Source: Oceaniglobus indicus
GTDB lineage: Bacteria > Pseudomonadota > Alphaproteobacteria > Rhodobacterales > Rhodobacteraceae
Direction of reading: 5' to 3'
DNA: 64,000 nucleotides
Assembly: GCF_002751875.1 (NCBI RefSeq)
Contig: NZ_NMZM01000002.1
Location: 62,001-126,000 of the forward strand
The position numbers were made by a program, and so were the translations under genes. Below are positions 1-8,952 of the stretch, in pieces. Every line of letters starts with the position of its first letter. Position 1 is the first letter of the stretch. The notes below the pieces were generated by a model, which worked only from the letters and a program-made list of their open reading frames with translations, was not told where the DNA came from and ran no database searches.

Positions 1-718
1 TGCCGGTGCGCGCATCGTCCAGCCCCCGCCAGACCCGCGAGCGCCAGGATTTGTGGCCGTTCTTCTTCCCCTCGAAGAAGGGGGAATTGGCGAACAGCGC
101 GGTGGCGACCGGTTGCAGGGCGATGGCGACGCGCAGTTTCTGCACCATGTCGGCCTCGGACGCGAAGTCCAGGTTGACCTGCACCGTGCAGGTGCGGCGC
201 ATCATCTGGGTGCCATGGGTGCCTACGCGGCCCATGTAGCTGTCCATCAGCTTGTAACGCCCCTTGGGCATCAGCGGCATCTGTTCGTGGGTCCATTCGG
301 GGGCGGCACCAAGGCCGATGAAGCCGACGCCGATCTCGTCGGCCACCGATTTCACCTCGCGCAGGTGCACGTTCACCTCGTCACAGGTTTCATGGATCGT
401 GCGGACCGGCGCGCCCGACAGTTCCAGTTGTCCGCCCGGTTCCAGCGAGACGTTCGCGCCGTCCTTTTCCAGCCCCAGCAGCTTGTCGTTCTCGGTCACC
501 GGCGCCCAGCCGAAGCGATCGCGCAGGCCCGACAGGACGGCGTGGATCGACCGCTCGCCCTCATAGGGCAGCGGTTTCAGGGTGTCCTTGCAATAGCCGA
601 ACTTCTCGTGCTCGGTGCCGATGCGCCAGTCGTCCTTGGGCTTGCAGCCGTCTGCCAGGTATTCGGCAAGCTGTTCGTGCCGTTCGATCGGGCCGCCACC
701 GGACTGGGGAATGGACAT
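1..718 (-). CDS. gshA: Glutamate--cysteine ligase, N-terminal part (cut by window edge)
   Basis: Catalyses ATP-dependent joining of L-glutamate and L-cysteine, the first step of glutathione synthesis in the cytosol. The minus strand encodes an open frame starting MSIPQSGGGPIERHEQL with IGTEHEKFGY, LEPGGQLELSGAP and GRVGTHGTQMMRRTCTVQVN, which match the plant-type/alphaproteobacterial GCS2 ligase. About 239 residues are present and the C-terminal half lies beyond base 1. The ATG at 718 has GGAG about 9 bases upstream. It is the last visible gene of a minus-strand run rsmE-hypothetical-gshA, an order I associate with Rhodobacteraceae. The family call is secure; only the truncation by the window is a limit. 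Confidence 0.93.
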   Translation of the reverse strand, partial: MSIPQSGGGPIERHEQLAEYLADGCKPKDDWRIGTEHEKFGYCKDTLKPLPYEGERSIHAVLSGLRDRFGWAPVTENDKLLGLEKDGANVSLEPGGQLELSGAPVRTIHETCDEVNVHLREVKSVADEIGVGFIGLGAAPEWTHEQMPLMPKGRYKLMDSYMGRVGTHGTQMMRRTCTVQVNLDFASEADMVQKLRVAIALQPVATALFANSPFFEGKKNGHKSWRSRVWRGLDDARTG

Positions 719-781
719 GAACGTGATCTCCGATGGGTTGCGCGCAATCAGACCGAGGGGTGGAAGGTTTCGCGCGCCTTG

Positions 782-1312
782 TCAATGCAGGCGGGGGCGA
801 TGCTTTTGCCAGATGACGAACAGGCCGGGGGCGCCGCCGCTGCCCGCGTCGATGGCGCGGGCGTAATCCACGCCGGGCAAGGGGGCCAGCGCGTCGAACA
901 GCGCGGCGGCGTTTTCCGCATCGCCGGGGATGGTCAGCGGCGCCATGCCGTCGGCGTGCAGGATCCACGTCAGACCGGCGGGCGCGGCCCGGGCCGCGTC
1001 GCGTTCGATTTCGACACGGGCCAGCGCGTCGATGGACACGGCCCCGCCGCCACCGGGGCCGAAATAGGTGATCTGGCGTTCATCCACGTCGACCACCCCT
1101 GCCCCGCCCCCCGCACCGGGAAAGCGCGCGCGCCGGATCCCCTGGGCGCCCAGCGCGGCACCGCCCAGCATCAGGACCACCCCGGCCGCCCGCAACAGCC
1201 CGCCGCCGCCCAGCACCCAGAACGCGCCGATGACGACAAGCACGACGGCGATCAGCACGTCGCGCCAGCGCAGCATCAGCGCAATGGCCTCGGGGCGCAG
1301 GAACCGGCTCAC
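782..1312 (-). CDS. Small membrane protein of unknown function between rsmE and gshA
   Basis: I recognise no named family. The protein (176 residues from the GTG at 1312, or 164 from the ATG at 1276) has two adjacent hydrophobic segments near the N terminus (roughly residues 17-52). A soluble domain follows, with a repeated-strand character (VVDVDERQITYFGPGGGG, SIDALARVEIERD) ending in QKHRPRLH. The GTG overlaps the rsmE stop as GTGA, which suggests translational coupling and decided my start; no clear ribosome site precedes either start. Its position between rsmE and gshA suggests co-transcription but does not reveal a role. It is probably a membrane-anchored conserved protein. Confidence 0.7.
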   Translation of the reverse strand: MSRFLRPEAIALMLRWRDVLIAVVLVVIGAFWVLGGGGLLRAAGVVLMLGGAALGAQGIRRARFPGAGGGAGVVDVDERQITYFGPGGGGAVSIDALARVEIERDAARAAPAGLTWILHADGMAPLTIPGDAENAAALFDALAPLPGVDYARAIDAGSGGAPGLFVIWQKHRPRLH

Positions 1313-2037
1313 CGCCAGTCGCCGATGCGCAACTGCCACAGGGTCAGCGCCGCCACCGCCGCCGTATCGGCGCGCAGGATGCGGGGGCCGAGCGAGACCG
1401 GATGCGATCCAGCCATCTGCGACAGGCGCACCCGTTCGGAATCGGAAAATCCGCCTTCGGGGCCGATCAGGATCGCCCAGGGGTCGGCCGCGCCCACGGT
1501 GTCGGGCAAGGGCGCGGCGGTTCCGGCCAGCGCTTCGTCGCAGAACATCAGCCGGCGGTCGCCCGGCCAATCGTCCAGCAGGGCGCCCAGCCTGGCGATC
1601 TGTGTCACCTCGGGCACCATCGTGGCGCCGCATTGCTCGGCTGCCTCGATCGCGTGTGCCTGCAGACGGTCGTGGCGGATACGCTCGGCGTTGGTAAAGT
1701 CGGTGTGGACGGGGACAATCCGCGCCGCGCCCATCTCGACCGCCTTCTCGACGATGAAATCCGTGCGCGCCTTCTTGATCGGCGCGAACATCAGCCACAG
1801 GTCGGGGGGCGGTTGCAGGGGGGCAGTCTGTTCGCCCACCGCCAGCGTGCCCTTGCGCTTGTCGGCCCGGGTGACGGTGGCCGCAAAGGCGCCCTCGCGC
1901 CCATTGAACAGAGTGACGGTCGCGCCTTCGCTCAGGCGCATCACCGCGAACAGGTAATGCGCCTGCGGCTGCGTCAGGGCGACGGATTGCCCCGGACCAA
2001 GGGGCTGGTCTACATAAAGTCTGATTTTCGCAGCCAA
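1309..2037 (-). CDS. rsmE: 16S rRNA (uracil1498-N3)-methyltransferase RsmE
   Basis: Methylates N3 of U1498 of 16S rRNA in the assembled 30S subunit using S-adenosylmethionine. The protein (242 residues) shows AKIRLYVDQPL at the N terminus, LFAPIKKARTDFIVEKAVEM in the middle and the trefoil-knot SPOUT signature ILIGPEGGFSDSE followed by LGPRILRADTA. I prefer the TTG at 2037 because it gives MAAKIRLY, the expected family N terminus, with GGAG six bases upstream. An ATG at 2049 in the same frame would overlap the ubiA start codon. The gene is divergent from ubiA, with about 10 bp between the chosen starts, and is followed by a GTGA-coupled membrane protein gene. Confidence 0.93.
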   Translation of the reverse strand: MAAKIRLYVDQPLGPGQSVALTQPQAHYLFAVMRLSEGATVTLFNGREGAFAATVTRADKRKGTLAVGEQTAPLQPPPDLWLMFAPIKKARTDFIVEKAVEMGAARIVPVHTDFTNAERIRHDRLQAHAIEAAEQCGATMVPEVTQIARLGALLDDWPGDRRLMFCDEALAGTAAPLPDTVGAADPWAILIGPEGGFSDSERVRLSQMAGSHPVSLGPRILRADTAAVAALTLWQLRIGDWR

Positions 2038-2047
2038 GGGACGCTCC

Positions 2048-3010
2048 ATGCCGGACAGCTCGCACATCACAAATGGGCAGGTCGCCGATGCGGTCAAGGG
2101 CAACTGGGTCGACCGCCTGGCCCCCGTGGCCGCCCGGCCCTATCTGCGGCTGTCGCGCGCCGACCGGCCGATCGGCACGTGGCTGCTGCTGATTCCGTGC
2201 TGGTGGGGGCTGTTGCTGGCCTCGGCCACGACCGGCACCTTCGGGCTGCGCGAGGTGTGGATCGCCGTCGGCTGTGCCATCGGCGCGTTCCTCATGCGCG
2301 GCGCGGGCTGCACCTGGAACGACATCACCGACCGCGACATCGACGGCGCGGTGGCGCGCACCCGGTCGCGCCCGATTCCGTCGGGCCAGGTCAGCGTGAA
2401 GGGCGCGCTGGCCTGGCTGGTGGCACAGGCACTGTTGTCCTTCGCCATCCTGCTGACGTTCAACGGGGCCGCCATCGCGCTGGGCATCGCGGCGCTGGTG
2501 CCGGTCTGCATCTATCCGTTTGCCAAGCGGTTCACCTGGTGGCCGCAGATCTTCCTCGGGCTCGCATTCAACTGGGGCGCGCTGCTGGCGTGGTGCGCCG
2601 TGACCGGCAGTCTCACGCTGGCGCCGGTCCTGCTGTATGTCGCGGGCATCGCCTGGACGCTGTTCTACGACACCATCTATGCCCACCAGGACGCCGAGGA
2701 CGACGCGCTGATCGGGGTGAAATCCACCGCCCGGCTGTTCGGCGACACCTCGCCACGCTGGTTGCGGGGGTTCCTGGTGGCCACGGTCCTGCTGATGTCG
2801 GCGGCGATCATCGTGGCACTGGCGCCGCTGGCGAATCCCCTGGTCCTGGTCATCGCGCTGGGCGGACCCTGGGCCATGGGGTGGCACATGGCATGGCAGT
2901 TGCGCCGGCTGGATATCGACGATTCGCCGCGCCTTCTGGCCCTGTTCCGCAGCAATCGGGATGCCGGATTGATCGCTGCGCTGTTTCTCGCCTTGTCACA
3001 ACTCGTTTGA
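2048..3010 (+). CDS. ubiA: 4-hydroxybenzoate polyprenyltransferase UbiA
   Basis: Integral membrane enzyme that attaches the polyprenyl tail to 4-hydroxybenzoate in ubiquinone synthesis. The 320-residue protein has RADRPIGTWLLLIPCWWG, then the first Mg-diphosphate motif NDITDRDID at about residues 91-99. A second motif YAHQDAEDDALIGVKSTA lies near 215, within about eight hydrophobic helices. Length is slightly above the usual 290 because of a 25-residue polar N-terminal extension. The ATG at 2048 has AAGGGA about 7 bases upstream. It is divergent from rsmE, and its ribosome site sits on the preferred rsmE start codon. Confidence 0.95.
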   Translation: MPDSSHITNGQVADAVKGNWVDRLAPVAARPYLRLSRADRPIGTWLLLIPCWWGLLLASATTGTFGLREVWIAVGCAIGAFLMRGAGCTWNDITDRDIDGAVARTRSRPIPSGQVSVKGALAWLVAQALLSFAILLTFNGAAIALGIAALVPVCIYPFAKRFTWWPQIFLGLAFNWGALLAWCAVTGSLTLAPVLLYVAGIAWTLFYDTIYAHQDAEDDALIGVKSTARLFGDTSPRWLRGFLVATVLLMSAAIIVALAPLANPLVLVIALGGPWAMGWHMAWQLRRLDIDDSPRLLALFRSNRDAGLIAALFLALSQLV

Positions 3011-3069
3011 TTGCCCCCCATGGCGCCGGCCAGTAAGACCATGCAACCGAAACCGAACCGGAGTCGCGG

Positions 3070-5022
3070 ATGAAAGTCGCATCCCACCTGCCCGCCCTCG
3101 CTGTTTTCGTTCTGGCCGCCGTCGTCAGCTTCTTTTCGGCCAGCTTCGCGGTGGCCCTGATCGAGCGCACATCGGTTCGCGACGTGACGACCGCCATGCG
3201 CGACAAGGGGTATGATTGGGTCACGGTATCGGCCAACGGTCTGAACCTGGGGCTGGCCGGCACCGCCCCGGACGAGGCGACGCGCTTTCGCGCCATCACC
3301 GTCGCCAACGAAATCGTCGATTCGGCGCGGGTGATCGACGGGCTCGAGGTGGCGGCGGCGGAACAGATCCGCGCGCCCGACTTCTCGATCGAGATCCTGC
3401 GCAACGCCGACGGCATATCGCTGATCGGGTTGATTCCGGCAGACAGCGACCGCGACGGATTGCTGCGCGACGTGCGCGCCATCGACGGCGCGGGCGAGGT
3501 GGCGGATTTCCTGGAAACCGCCGATTTCCCCGTTCCCGAAGGCTGGTCGTCGGCGGTGACCTTCGCCGTGCGCGCGCTGGACCGGATGCCCCGCTCGAAG
3601 GTGTCGATCACCCCGTCGCTGGTCAGCATCAGCGCGATTTCCGACAGCCGCGCGGACAAGCGCATGCTGGAAACGCAACTGACCCGGCTGGCACCCGACA
3701 GCCTGCGCGTGGCGCTGGACATCGCGGCACCCCGCCCGGTGATCACCCCCTTTACCCTGCGTTTCATCATCGAAGAGGACGGCGCCCATTTCGACGCCTG
3801 TTCCGCCGCCACCCCCGAAGGACGCGATCAGATCCTGACGGCGGCCGCCGCGGCCGGGCTGGAGGGCAAGACCGATTGCACCATCGGCCTGGGCGTGCCC
3901 AGCCCCGACTGGCCCAATGCCGCCGTCGCCGCCATCGGCGCGCTGAAAACGCTGGGCGGCGGGTCGGTCACGCTGTCGGATTCCGATATCACGCTGGTCG
4001 GCACCGATACGACGCCGAAGGCCGATTTCGACACCGCCGTCGGCCGGCTGGAAGGATCGCTGCCCAAGGGGTTTTCGCTGTTTTCGGTGCTGCCGGAAAA
4101 GGTGGTGATCGACGGCACCGGCGAAGGCGACGGCCCGCCCGAATTCATCGCCACCAAAAGCCCCGAGGGCCTGGTGCAACTGCGCGGGCGGATCCCTGGC
4201 GATCGCGAACGCGCCGCGATCGCCAGCTTTGCGCGCGCCCGCTTCGGTATCGAAAACGTGCAGGACGGCGCGCGCACCGACAAGGATCTGCCCCAGGGCT
4301 GGTCGCCCAGGATCCTCGCCGCGCTCGCCTCGCTGGCCGAGTTGAACAACGGTGCCGCGGTGGTGCAACCCGACGTGGTCGACATCCGCGGCGTCACCGG
4401 CAACCCCGACGCCCGCGCCGAGATTGCCCGCATCCTGGGCGAACAGCTGGGCACGGCCGAGCAGTTCAAGCTGAACGTGCGTTACGACAAGAAGCTGGAT
4501 CCGATCCTGGGCCTGCCGACACCGGAAGAATGTGTTTCCCAGATCAACCAGGTGCTGGACGTGCGCAAGATCACCTTTGCCCCCGGATCGGCCGAAATCG
4601 CTGCCGACGCCCGCGATACCGTTGACCGGATCGCCGAACTGCTGCGCACCTGTGACGACGTGCAGATGGAAATCGGCGGCTATACCGACAGCCAGGGCCG
4701 CGAGACGATGAACCAGCAGCTCAGCCAGTCCCGCGCCGAGGCCGTGCTGACCGCGCTGGCGGCCAAGCGGGTCAAGACCGCGAATCTGACCGCCATCGGG
4801 TTCGGCGAAGAGCGCCCGATCGCCACCAACGAAACGGAAGAGGGCCGCGAAGCCAATCGACGTATTGAATTCCGCCTCATAGTGCCCGAAGAACCGGGTA
4901 CGCCCGATGACGAAGCTGAATCGTCCGACGGCCCCACCGACGTCACAGACCAAGACGACCAGGGTTCGGGCGACGGCGAAATCATAACGGGCGGCGCGGG
5001 AAGCGAGAATGAACAGAACTGA
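3070..5022 (+). CDS. OmpA-family envelope protein with BON-like repeats
   Basis: A 650-residue envelope protein. Residues about 7-30 form one hydrophobic segment (signal anchor or uncleaved signal). A long region follows with repeated SVTL/VSISAISDS/VVDIRGVTGN units resembling BON (periplasmic lipid- or wall-associated) repeats. From about residue 500 there is a C-terminal OmpA-like peptidoglycan-binding domain (ITFAPGSAEIAADARDTVD, IGGYTDSQGRETMNQQLSQS, GFGEERPIATNETEEGREAN) and an acidic tail. It probably links membrane and peptidoglycan from the periplasm. CGGAG lies about 8 bases before the ATG. Its end overlaps the next gene by 14 bp, so the two are probably made together. Family is clear; exact role is unknown. 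Confidence 0.85.
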   Translation: MKVASHLPALAVFVLAAVVSFFSASFAVALIERTSVRDVTTAMRDKGYDWVTVSANGLNLGLAGTAPDEATRFRAITVANEIVDSARVIDGLEVAAAEQIRAPDFSIEILRNADGISLIGLIPADSDRDGLLRDVRAIDGAGEVADFLETADFPVPEGWSSAVTFAVRALDRMPRSKVSITPSLVSISAISDSRADKRMLETQLTRLAPDSLRVALDIAAPRPVITPFTLRFIIEEDGAHFDACSAATPEGRDQILTAAAAAGLEGKTDCTIGLGVPSPDWPNAAVAAIGALKTLGGGSVTLSDSDITLVGTDTTPKADFDTAVGRLEGSLPKGFSLFSVLPEKVVIDGTGEGDGPPEFIATKSPEGLVQLRGRIPGDRERAAIASFARARFGIENVQDGARTDKDLPQGWSPRILAALASLAELNNGAAVVQPDVVDIRGVTGNPDARAEIARILGEQLGTAEQFKLNVRYDKKLDPILGLPTPEECVSQINQVLDVRKITFAPGSAEIAADARDTVDRIAELLRTCDDVQMEIGGYTDSQGRETMNQQLSQSRAEAVLTALAAKRVKTANLTAIGFGEERPIATNETEEGREANRRIEFRLIVPEEPGTPDDEAESSDGPTDVTDQDDQGSGDGEIITGGAGSENEQN

Positions 5023-5338
5023 ATTCATCATTGTCACCGCGTGCATCCTGTTCGTCGCCTTCATGCTGGGATGGTTCGCAAGCTGGCTGGTGCATCGCCT
5101 GTCACGCGTTTCGCAAAGCGACATCAGCGAACTGGACAACCTGGCGCAGCAGTTGCACGAGGCCGAACAGACACGGGACGAGGCGATCGCCTATGTCCAG
5201 CAGCGCGAGGCCGAGATGAACAACCAGATGGCCCAGACCGAGGCGGAATTGCGCGCCGCCATGGAAGGGCTGCGCGATGCCCGCCACGAGGCCGAAGAAC
5301 TGCGCGATTATATCGAACGCACCAACCAGAACGTCTGA
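5009..5338 (+). CDS. Small single-TM coiled-coil protein paired with the OmpA-like gene
   Basis: No named family recognised. The 109-residue protein has one membrane helix at about residues 5-27 (FIIVTACILFVAFMLGWFAS). The rest is an almost uninterrupted coiled coil, rich in E, A, Q and R (QQLHEAEQTRDEAIAYVQQR, ELRAAMEGLRDARHEAEELR). The start overlaps the upstream OmpA-like gene by 14 bp in another frame, which implies coupled translation and a shared envelope role. The topology suggests a short N-terminal anchor with a long helical rod on one side of the inner membrane. It may be a structural or scaffold partner of the OmpA-like protein; that is inference from context only. Confidence 0.75.
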   Translation: MNRTEFIIVTACILFVAFMLGWFASWLVHRLSRVSQSDISELDNLAQQLHEAEQTRDEAIAYVQQREAEMNNQMAQTEAELRAAMEGLRDARHEAEELRDYIERTNQNV

Positions 5339-5415
5339 CCGCCCGTCCCGGCCTCACTTGTGTCGCGCGCACCTTGGGCCTAGGTTGCCGCGACACCTAG
5401 CGACGGAGCATTCAG

Positions 5416-7557
5416 ATGGGCGAGCGGATTGAAAGACACGGCCTTCAGGTCGATACGGAACTGGCGACCTTCCTCGAGGAACGCGCCCTGCCCGGAACGG
5501 ACGTTGCCCCCGATGCCTTCTGGAAGGGTCTGTCCGATCTGATCCACGACTTCGGCCCCGAGAACCGCGCGTTCCTCGAGACCCGCGAAAAGATCCAGAC
5601 GCAGATCGACGACTGGCACAAGGCCCGGCGCAACCAGCCCCACGATCACGACGCCTACAAGGCGTTCCTCGAGGACATCGGCTATCTCCTGCCCGAAGGC
5701 CCCGCCTTCCAGATCACGACGGAAAACACCGACCCCGAATTCGCGTCGATCGCCGGTCCCCAGCTTGTCGTGCCGATCACCAACGCACGCTATGCGCTGA
5801 ACGCCGCCAATGCCCGCTGGGGCAGCCTGTATGACGGGCTGTATGGCACCGACGCCCTGGGCAGCGCACCGCCGCAAGGCGGTTTCGACAAGGGCCGCGG
5901 TGCCCGCGTCGTTGCCCGCGCCCGGGTGTTCCTGGACGAGGCGTTCACCATCGATGGCGCCAGCCATTCCGGCGCCGGCGAATACCGCATCTCGGACGGC
6001 GCGCTTCTGGTGGATGGCAAGCCCCTGGTGAACCCCGAGAAGTTCATTGGCCACCGTGGCGACGCCGACAGGCCCGACGCCATCGTGCTGAAGAACAACG
6101 GCCTGCACGTCGAACTGGTGTTCGACCGCACCCACCCCATCGGATCCGAAGACCCCGCCGGCCTGGCCGACGTCCGCATGGAAAGCGCGGTTTCCGCGAT
6201 CATGGATTGCGAGGATTCGGTCGCCTGTGTCGATGCCGAGGACAAGGTTCTGGCCTATTCCAACTGGCTGGGCCTGATGAAGGGCGATCTTGAGGAAAGC
6301 TTCGAGAAGGGCGGCAAGACCGTCACCCGCAAGCTGGCCGGTGATCGTGTCTATACCGGCGCCGATGGCGGCGAGGTGAAATTGAAGGGTCGCGCGCTGA
6401 TGCTGATCCGCAACGTCGGCCACCTGATGACCAACCCCGCCATCCTGGACCGCGACGGCAACGAGGCGTTCGAGGGCCTGATGGACGCGATGATCACCGT
6501 GCTGATCGCGAAGCACGACCTGAAGCGTGAGGGTGGAAATTCGGTCTGCGGCTCGGTCTATGTGGTCAAGCCCAAGATGCACGGCCCCGACGAGGTGGCG
6601 TTCACCGACCGCATCTTCACCCATGTCGAAGCCGCGCTGGACCTGCCCGCCAACACCGTCAAGCTGGGCATCATGGACGAGGAACGGCGCACGACCGTCA
6701 ATCTGATGGAATGCATCCGCGCCGCGAAATCCCGCGTTGCCTTCATCAACACCGGGTTCCTGGACCGCACCGGCGACGAGATCCACACCTCGATGGAGGC
6801 GGGGCCGTTCTCGCGCAAGGACTTCATCAAGAAGAAGGCGTGGATTTCGGGCTACGAAAACCGCAACGTCGATATCGGGCTGGAATGCGGCCTGTCGGGC
6901 AAGGCGCAGATCGGCAAGGGCATGTGGGCCATGCCCGACATGATGGCCGCGATGCTGGAGCAGAAGATCGAACACCCCAAGGCGGGCGCGAACACCGCCT
7001 GGGTGCCCTCGCCCACCGCCGCGACGCTGCATGCGCTGCATTACCACAAGATCGACGTCTTCGCGGTGCAGGACAAGCTGAAGAAGGGCGGACGGCGCAA
7101 CCATGTCGACACCGTTCTCGACATCCCGCTGGCCAGTTTCCGCAACTGGAGCCGCGAGGAGATCATCCGCGAGGTCGAGAACAACGCCCAGGGCATCCTT
7201 GGCTATGTCGTGCGCTGGATCGACCAGGGCGTCGGCTGTTCCAAGGTGCCGGATCTGAACGATGTCGGCCTGATGGAAGACCGCGCCACCTGCCGGATCT
7301 CGGCCCAGCACATCGCCAACTGGATGCACCACGACGTGGTGTCGGAAGACGACGTGCGCGGCATCATGGAAAAGATGGCCGCCGTGGTCGACAAGCAGAA
7401 CGCCGACGATCCGAACTATCGCCCCATGGCGCCCGACTTCGACAGCATCGCCTATCGCGCCGCCTGCGATCTGGTGTTCAAGGGACGCCAACAGCCGTCG
7501 GGCTATACCGAGCCGGTACTGCATGCGCGGCGCCTTGAGCTGAAGGCGGCACAGTAA
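5416..7557 (+). CDS. glcB: Malate synthase G
   Basis: Condenses glyoxylate with acetyl-CoA to malate in the cytosol, used in the glyoxylate shunt and in glycolate or ethylmalonyl-CoA pathway metabolism. The 713-residue length is typical for isoform G (about 720). Motifs include [86 protein letters not shown] and [18 protein letters not shown]. The ATG at 5416 has GGAG about 8 bases upstream. The gene stands alone and is closed by a strong terminator at 7564. No isocitrate lyase is nearby, so the pathway in use cannot be read from this window. Confidence 0.97.
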   Translation: MGERIERHGLQVDTELATFLEERALPGTDVAPDAFWKGLSDLIHDFGPENRAFLETREKIQTQIDDWHKARRNQPHDHDAYKAFLEDIGYLLPEGPAFQITTENTDPEFASIAGPQLVVPITNARYALNAANARWGSLYDGLYGTDALGSAPPQGGFDKGRGARVVARARVFLDEAFTIDGASHSGAGEYRISDGALLVDGKPLVNPEKFIGHRGDADRPDAIVLKNNGLHVELVFDRTHPIGSEDPAGLADVRMESAVSAIMDCEDSVACVDAEDKVLAYSNWLGLMKGDLEESFEKGGKTVTRKLAGDRVYTGADGGEVKLKGRALMLIRNVGHLMTNPAILDRDGNEAFEGLMDAMITVLIAKHDLKREGGNSVCGSVYVVKPKMHGPDEVAFTDRIFTHVEAALDLPANTVKLGIMDEERRTTVNLMECIRAAKSRVAFINTGFLDRTGDEIHTSMEAGPFSRKDFIKKKAWISGYENRNVDIGLECGLSGKAQIGKGMWAMPDMMAAMLEQKIEHPKAGANTAWVPSPTAATLHALHYHKIDVFAVQDKLKKGGRRNHVDTVLDIPLASFRNWSREEIIREVENNAQGILGYVVRWIDQGVGCSKVPDLNDVGLMEDRATCRISAQHIANWMHHDVVSEDDVRGIMEKMAAVVDKQNADDPNYRPMAPDFDSIAYRAACDLVFKGRQQPSGYTEPVLHARRLELKAAQ

Positions 7558-7563
7558 CGAACC

Positions 7564-7593
7564 GGGGCGCCCTTGCGGCGCCCCTTTCCATTT
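7564..7593 (+). terminator. Rho-independent terminator after glcB
   Basis: A perfect 8-bp GC stem (GGGGCGCC / GGCGCCCC) with the five-base loop CTTGC is followed by TTTCCATTT. It begins six bases after the glcB stop codon and ends just before the stop of the convergent LysR gene. It probably serves mainly glcB. Confidence 0.85.
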
Positions 7594-7596
7594 CGG

Positions 7597-8454
7597 CTAG
7601 CCGCGCAGCAGGCGGTAATGCTGGCGGATCAGCCCTGCCATGCCGCGCGCCACCTCGCCCTGGGTCAGTTCGCCGGAATACAGGTTGATCATCTGGGTCT
7701 TCAGCTCGGGCAGGCCGCCGCCGTGCGAGATCTGTTCCATATGCCCCGAAGCGGTGCCTTCCAGCTGGGCGGTGATGGCCAGATCGGCACTGACGGTCGC
7801 TTCGATCGCCGGCTCGGAATCGCTCTCGACGCTCATCTCCCAATCGATGCCGGCGGTGTCCAGCGCGCGCTGCGCCCCGGCGCGGAAGATGCAGTTGGTG
7901 CAGAAGGCCAGCCGCAGGGGCCGCTGTCGCCATGCCGTCCCCTTGTGCGCGCCATACCAGACCAGCGGCACCTGAATCAGCGTCTCGCCCCCCAGGCCGA
8001 CGTCGTCTTCGGTGGTCAGGATGAAATCGCATTCGCCCTTGGCGAACATCCGCTTGAGGAACCGCGTGTGCGCCGATCGCAACTGCACCCGGACCCGGGG
8101 AAATTCGGCGGCGAACCGTTGCAGCACCTTGGGCATGGCCGGATGCACGATGTCGTGGGGCAATCCGACGACGATTTCGCCCTCATAGGCGGTGGCGGTC
8201 ATGCGGGCCATCGCCTCGTCGTTCAGATCCAGCATCCGCCGGGCATAGGACAAAAGCTGTTCGCCCGACGAAGTCAGCGCGACCGTGCGCGCGCTGCGGT
8301 CGATCAGGCTGAGGCCCATGCTTTCCTCAAGCCGCTTCAACTGCATCGACACGGCCGATTGCGTCAGGTTCAGAAAGCCGCTGGCCTTGGTCACACCGCC
8401 GGTTTCCGCAACGGCCACGAACGAGCGCAGGGCCGTCATGTCGAGATTTCGCAT
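7597..8454 (-). CDS. LysR-family transcriptional regulator divergent from the DUF1127 gene
   Basis: A 285-residue LysR regulator. The N-terminal winged helix-turn-helix (MTALRSFVAVAETGGVTKAS, NLTQSAVSMQLKRLEESMG) is followed by a periplasmic-binding-like effector domain with GEIVVGLPHDIVHPAMPKVL and a cysteine-bearing stretch FCTNCIFRAGAQ. The ATG at 8454 (MRNLDMTALRSF) is the best family start. An in-frame start 12 codons upstream would run into the shared promoter region. It is transcribed away from a small DUF1127 gene, and LysR proteins usually control the divergent neighbour and themselves. The effector is unknown. Confidence 0.88.
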   Translation of the reverse strand: MRNLDMTALRSFVAVAETGGVTKASGFLNLTQSAVSMQLKRLEESMGLSLIDRSARTVALTSSGEQLLSYARRMLDLNDEAMARMTATAYEGEIVVGLPHDIVHPAMPKVLQRFAAEFPRVRVQLRSAHTRFLKRMFAKGECDFILTTEDDVGLGGETLIQVPLVWYGAHKGTAWRQRPLRLAFCTNCIFRAGAQRALDTAGIDWEMSVESDSEPAIEATVSADLAITAQLEGTASGHMEQISHGGGLPELKTQMINLYSGELTQGEVARGMAGLIRQHYRLLRG

Positions 8455-8467
8455 CACATCACGATCC

Positions 8468-8484
8468 TTGATAATCGAAGTCAA
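8468..8484. promoter_or_regulatory. Candidate LysR operator between the LysR and DUF1127 genes
   Basis: TTGA-N9-TCAA (TTGATAATCGAAGTCAA) lies 14 bp upstream of the LysR start in the 125-bp divergent gap. A second loose dyad, TTCAC...GTGAA, lies at about 8490-8516. The size and position fit LysR autoregulatory sites, which are AT-rich dyads near the regulator's own start. No binding is shown. Confidence 0.35.
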
Positions 8485-8579
8485 AAACATTCACTTTGCT
8501 TATTGAACATGGTGAAGGATAAGCATCAACAAAAATGATGCCTATGGCATCTGAAATCACACGAGCGAAAGTTTCTGCC

Positions 8580-8798
8580 ATGTCCACCCTGATCCGTTCC
8601 GCCCAACACGGCACCTTGCACGCGACGCGTTCGGGCCTGATCGCCGTGCTTGCCAACGCCCTCGCGGCCCGACGTCAGCGCATCGCGCTGGCCGGTCTCG
8701 ACGATGACCGGCTGTGCGATATCGGCCTGACACGGGCCGAGGCCGAACAGGAATCGCGCCGTCCGCTGTGGGATGTGCCGGCCCGCCGGCAAAAATGA
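8580..8798 (+). CDS. DUF1127 domain small basic protein
   Basis: A 72-residue protein whose C-terminal half matches the DUF1127 (YjiS-like) pattern: ARRQRIALAGLDDDRLCDIG followed by LTRAEAEQESRRPLWDVPA. Some DUF1127 proteins in alphaproteobacteria act in RNA turnover or in phosphate/carbon stress. The molecular job of this one cannot be read from sequence. The ATG at 8580 (MSTLIRSAQ) gives the usual length; an earlier in-frame ATG exists at 8535. It is divergent from a LysR regulator, the likely controller. Confidence 0.8.
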   Translation: MSTLIRSAQHGTLHATRSGLIAVLANALAARRQRIALAGLDDDRLCDIGLTRAEAEQESRRPLWDVPARRQK

Positions 8799-8952
8799 CG
8801 CGGATCCATTCGATTGCCCGAAAAAACCCGCCGTCTGCGGCACTTGCGCGCTTGAAATGATCGGTCGGCCTGCCGATATTCCTAACCAAGGGCGGCTGTC
8901 TTCATCCCGAAGGCGTGTCGACCGCTCCGCGATGCACGCAAAGAGGTGATCC

